From: Kiloniellales bacterium | Lineage (GTDB): Bacteria > Pseudomonadota > Alphaproteobacteria > Kiloniellales > JAKSDN01 | DNA: 15,456 bases | NCBI GenBank assembly: GCA_022360075.1 | Contig: JAKSDN010000489.1 | Coordinates: forward strand, 1-15,456 | Reading direction: 5' to 3' | Program-made: the position numbers and the translations under genes | Shown here: piece by piece, positions 13,090-15,456 of the stretch | Position numbering within the stretch: position 1 is the first letter of the stretch | Layout: each line of letters begins with the position of its first letter | Notes under the pieces: generated by a model | The model's database searches: none | What the model saw: the letters and a program-made list of their open reading frames with translations, nothing else | Told to the model about the DNA's origin: nothing

Positions 13090-13773
13090 ATGGCAGATGT
13101 TCACAGTCTTGCCGCGGAGCTGAAGGAGCGGGCCGGAAAGGGGGCCGCCCGCGCCGTTCGCCGCGGAGGCCGGGTGCCGGCCGTCATCTATGGCGCCAAG
13201 AAGGACCCGGTAATGATTTCGCTGGACCCGCGCGACGTCAGCCGCGAGGTCAACAGCGGCGGCTTCTTCGCCACCCTGTTCGATATCCAGGTCGGCAAGA
13301 GCAAGGAGCGGGTCCTGCCCCGCGACCTGCAGCTCCATCCGGTCACCGACCAGCCGCTGCATATCGACTTCCTGCGCGTGAGCGCCGCGACCGAGGTCAC
13401 GGTCGAGGTGCCCTGCGTCTTCATCAACGAGGAGGAGTCGCCCGGCCTCAAGCGTGGCGGCGTGCTCAACGTGGTGCGCTACGAGGTCGAGGTGGTCTGC
13501 CGGGCCGACGCGATCCCGCAGCAGATCGAGATCGACCTGACCGGCCTCGAGATCGGCGACGGCGTGCACATCAGCAACGTCAATCTGCCTGACGGCGTCA
13601 GCCCGTCGATCACCGACCGCGACTTCACCATCGCCACGGTGGCGGCGCCGACCGTGGTGCAGGAGGAAGAGGCCGAGGGCGAGGAAGGCGAAGCGGTCGA
13701 GGGCGAAGTGCCCGCGGCCGAGGGCGAGGAGCCGGCCGAGCCGGCCGCCGAGGAGTCCGGCGGCGAAGGCTGA
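13090..13773 (+). CDS. rplY: 50S ribosomal protein L25/general stress protein Ctc
   Basis: L25 binds 5S rRNA in the central protuberance of the large subunit. This is the long, CTC/TL5-type form: an N-terminal 5S-binding domain (residues about 1-97, with GRVPAVIYG at 27-35 and the LHPVTDQPLHIDFLRV strand run at 82-97) and a C-terminal beta domain (about 100-188). It ends in a 37-residue acidic tail (191-227) rich in Glu, Gly and Ala. The 227-residue length is normal for the long form. GAGGAG lies 7 bases before the ATG, the strongest ribosome site in the window. pth follows after 42 bases. Confidence 0.96.
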   Translation: MADVHSLAAELKERAGKGAARAVRRGGRVPAVIYGAKKDPVMISLDPRDVSREVNSGGFFATLFDIQVGKSKERVLPRDLQLHPVTDQPLHIDFLRVSAATEVTVEVPCVFINEEESPGLKRGGVLNVVRYEVEVVCRADAIPQQIEIDLTGLEIGDGVHISNVNLPDGVSPSITDRDFTIATVAAPTVVQEEEAEGEEGEAVEGEVPAAEGEEPAEPAAEESGGEG

Positions 13774-13815
13774 TCCGGCCGCGGCCCGCCGGCCGCTTCA
13801 CACCTGGACGCAGTC

Positions 13816-14469
13816 ATGCTGTTGCTCGTCGGCCTGGGCAACCCTGGCCCCCAGTACGCGCTCAACCGGCACAACATCGGCTTCATGGCCCTGGAGACGA
13901 TCGCCCGGCGCTACGGCTTCGGCCCCTGGCGCCGGCGCTTCCAGGGCCAGGTCGCCGAGGGCCGCCTGCCCGGCCAGAAGGTCCTGGCGCTCAAGCCCGA
14001 GACCTATATGAACGAGTCCGGCCGCGCGGTCGGCGAGGCGCTGCGCTTCTACAAGATCGAGCCCGAGCAGGTCATCGTCATCTACGACGAGATCGATCTG
14101 CGCCCCGGCAAGGTCCGGGTCAAGCAGGGCGGCGGCGCCGGCGGTCACAACGGCATCCGCAGCATCGACGCCCACATCGGCAAGGACTATTGGCGGGTCC
14201 GCCTCGGTGTCGGCCACCCCGGCGAGAAGGAGCGGGTCAAGGGCCACGTGCTGCGCGACTTCGCCAAGGCCGACGGCGAGTGGCTGGACAAACTGCTCGA
14301 CGCCGTGGCCTCGGAGCTGCCCCTGCTGATCGAGGGTGACGACGGCGCCTTCATGTCGCGCGTCGCGCATCTGACCGCCCCGCCTAAGCCCAAGCCTGAG
14401 CCGAAACCGAAGCCCTCCGACGCCGGAACGGCGCCCGAACCGGCTGACGAGGAGCGCAATGGGTCTTAA
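13816..14469 (+). CDS. pth: Peptidyl-tRNA hydrolase
   Basis: Pth frees tRNA from peptidyl-tRNAs that drop off the ribosome and is essential in most bacteria. Active-site residues match E. coli Pth: Asn9 in GLGNPG, Tyr14, catalytic His19 in NRHNIGF, Asn66 in YMNESG, Asp91 in IYDEIDL and Asn112 in GGHNGI. The 217 residues include the usual domain (1-185) plus a Lys-Pro-rich tail (about 191-217, [12 protein letters not shown] then acidic residues), likely disordered. A stem with arms CGGCCG at 13776-13781 and 13790-13795 lies in the gap behind rplY. The end of the gene overlaps the ychF start by 11 bases, so the two are coupled. Confidence 0.97.
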   Translation: MLLLVGLGNPGPQYALNRHNIGFMALETIARRYGFGPWRRRFQGQVAEGRLPGQKVLALKPETYMNESGRAVGEALRFYKIEPEQVIVIYDEIDLRPGKVRVKQGGGAGGHNGIRSIDAHIGKDYWRVRLGVGHPGEKERVKGHVLRDFAKADGEWLDKLLDAVASELPLLIEGDDGAFMSRVAHLTAPPKPKPEPKPKPSDAGTAPEPADEERNGS

Positions 14470-15456
14470 CTGCGGTATCGTCGGCCTGCCCAACGTCGGC
14501 AAGTCCACGCTCTTCAACGCCCTGACCGAGACCGCGGCGGCGGAGGCGGCGAACTACCCCTTCTGCACCATCGAGCCCAACGTCGGCCGCGTGCCGATCC
14601 CCGACCCGCGCCTGGACAAGATCGCCGCCATCGCCAAGTCGGCCAAGGTCACGCCCAACGTCCTGGAGTTCGTCGACATCGCGGGCCTGGTGCGCGGCGC
14701 CTCGAAGGGCGAGGGCCTGGGCAACCAGTTCCTCGCCAACATCCGCGAGGTCGATGCCATCGCCCAGGTGCTGCGCTGCTTCGAGGGCGAGGTGACCCAC
14801 GTCGACGGCAGCGTCGATCCCGTGCGCGACGCCGAGACGGTCGAGACCGAGCTGATGCTGGCCGACTTGGAGTCGGCCGAGCGCCAGCGCGAGGCCGCGG
14901 TCAAGCGCGCACGTGGCAACGACAAGGAGGCCAAGCGCCGCCTCCAGGTTCTCGAGCCGGTGATCGCCGCGCTCGAGGCCGGCACGCCCGCCCGCAAGGT
15001 CGCGATCCCGGCCGACCTGGCGCCCGACTTCCGCCAGCTCCAGCTCCTGACCGCCAAGCCCATGCTCTACGTCGCCAACGTCGACGAGGCCGCCGCCGCC
15101 GACGGCAACGCCTATTCCGAGCAGGTCGCGGCCCGCGCCGAGGCCGAGGGCGCCGGCTTCGTCGTGGTCGCCGCCGCCATCGAGGCCGAGGTCGCCGCCC
15201 TGACCGATCCGGCGGAGAAGCGCGAATTCTTGGAGAGCCTGGGGCTGGAGGAGCCCGGCCTCGCCCGCGTCATCCGCGCCGGCTTCGCCCTGCTCGACCT
15301 CATCACCTTCTTCACCGCCGGCCCCAAGGAGGCCCGCGCCTGGACCGTCAAGCGCGGCAGCAAGGCACCGCAGGCCGCCGGCGCCATCCACACCGACTTC
15401 GAGCGCGGCTTCATCCGCGCCGAGACCATCGCCTACGACGACTACGTCGCCTGCAA
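14459..15456 (+). CDS. ychF: Redox-regulated ATPase YchF (Obg-like), cut at the window end
   Basis: YchF/OLA1 is a P-loop ATPase of the Obg family that associates with ribosomes and is linked to stress responses and translation. 332 residues are present; the usual length is about 363-366, so roughly 30 C-terminal residues are missing at the edge. Visible: [10 protein letters not shown]-loop (9-17), FCTIEPN switch region, the [20 protein letters not shown] stretch (20 residues) containing G3, the VANVDE segment that replaces NKxD and favours ATP over GTP, and a C-terminal TGS domain with [14 protein letters not shown] and [16 protein letters not shown]. The ATG overlaps pth by 11 bases and has GAGGAG 5 bases upstream. 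The frame has no stop inside the window. Confidence 0.96.
   Translation, partial: MGLNCGIVGLPNVGKSTLFNALTETAAAEAANYPFCTIEPNVGRVPIPDPRLDKIAAIAKSAKVTPNVLEFVDIAGLVRGASKGEGLGNQFLANIREVDAIAQVLRCFEGEVTHVDGSVDPVRDAETVETELMLADLESAERQREAAVKRARGNDKEAKRRLQVLEPVIAALEAGTPARKVAIPADLAPDFRQLQLLTAKPMLYVANVDEAAAADGNAYSEQVAARAEAEGAGFVVVAAAIEAEVAALTDPAEKREFLESLGLEEPGLARVIRAGFALLDLITFFTAGPKEARAWTVKRGSKAPQAAGAIHTDFERGFIRAETIAYDDYVAC

Noticed and set aside
12247..13569. A 440-codon open frame on the minus strand
   Set aside because: It is antisense to prs and rplY, both certain genes. The translation is low in recognisable structure.
1..15456. Defence system, prophage, integron or CRISPR array
   Set aside because: I looked for transposase, integrase, toxin-antitoxin, nuclease and repeat-spacer patterns on both strands and saw none. 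The genes are mostly housekeeping families.

Overview
The window looks like chromosomal DNA from a GC-rich alphaproteobacterium. Rhodospirillales-like lineages (Kiloniella/Pelagibius/Rhodovibrio type) fit best, but this rests on protein resemblance and gene order alone. Supporting clues are a phasin with a TGC-N3-GCA operator-like site, the UbiK/YbjN/ProC and Lgt/MidA/PgeF groupings, and the prs-rplY-pth-ychF run, all familiar in that class. Coding density is high. I see no rRNA, tRNA, CRISPR array, transposase, integrase or phage gene.

Layout. Left block (about 95-5707), all on the minus strand: in transcription order, two overlapping PaaI-type thioesterases, a UbiK-like ubiquinone accessory factor, a YbjN-domain protein, proC overlapping a YbaK/ProX-type tRNA deacylase, a TetR-type regulator, a phasin and the tRNA-binding protein CsaA. 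A 131-bp divergent spacer (5708-5838) separates this from the right block (5839 to the end), all on the plus strand: hldD, lgt, a MidA/NDUFAF7-type methyltransferase, pgeF, an M24/creatinase-fold protein, a possible 22-residue peptide, a two-domain lipoprotein, prs, rplY, pth and ychF (cut by the window end).

How the genes work together. Most are housekeeping. Envelope and wall: hldD (LPS heptose), lgt (lipoprotein maturation), pgeF (peptidoglycan quality control) and a lipoprotein. Translation: csaA, the YbaK-type deacylase, rplY, pth and ychF. Metabolism: proC (proline), prs (PRPP), UbiK (ubiquinone) and possibly MidA (complex I assembly). Storage: the phasin coats polyhydroxyalkanoate granules.

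I did not find a clearly new multi-gene system. The observations most worth a second look are: an M24-fold protein in which all five classical metal ligands appear replaced; a lipoprotein built from two copies of a roughly 115-residue domain; a promoter that would make the hldD mRNA leaderless; a PhaR-like operator at the phasin promoter; an 18/21 inverted repeat with CACAGAG motifs beside the thioesterase pair; and stem-loops in the prs and rplY leaders.
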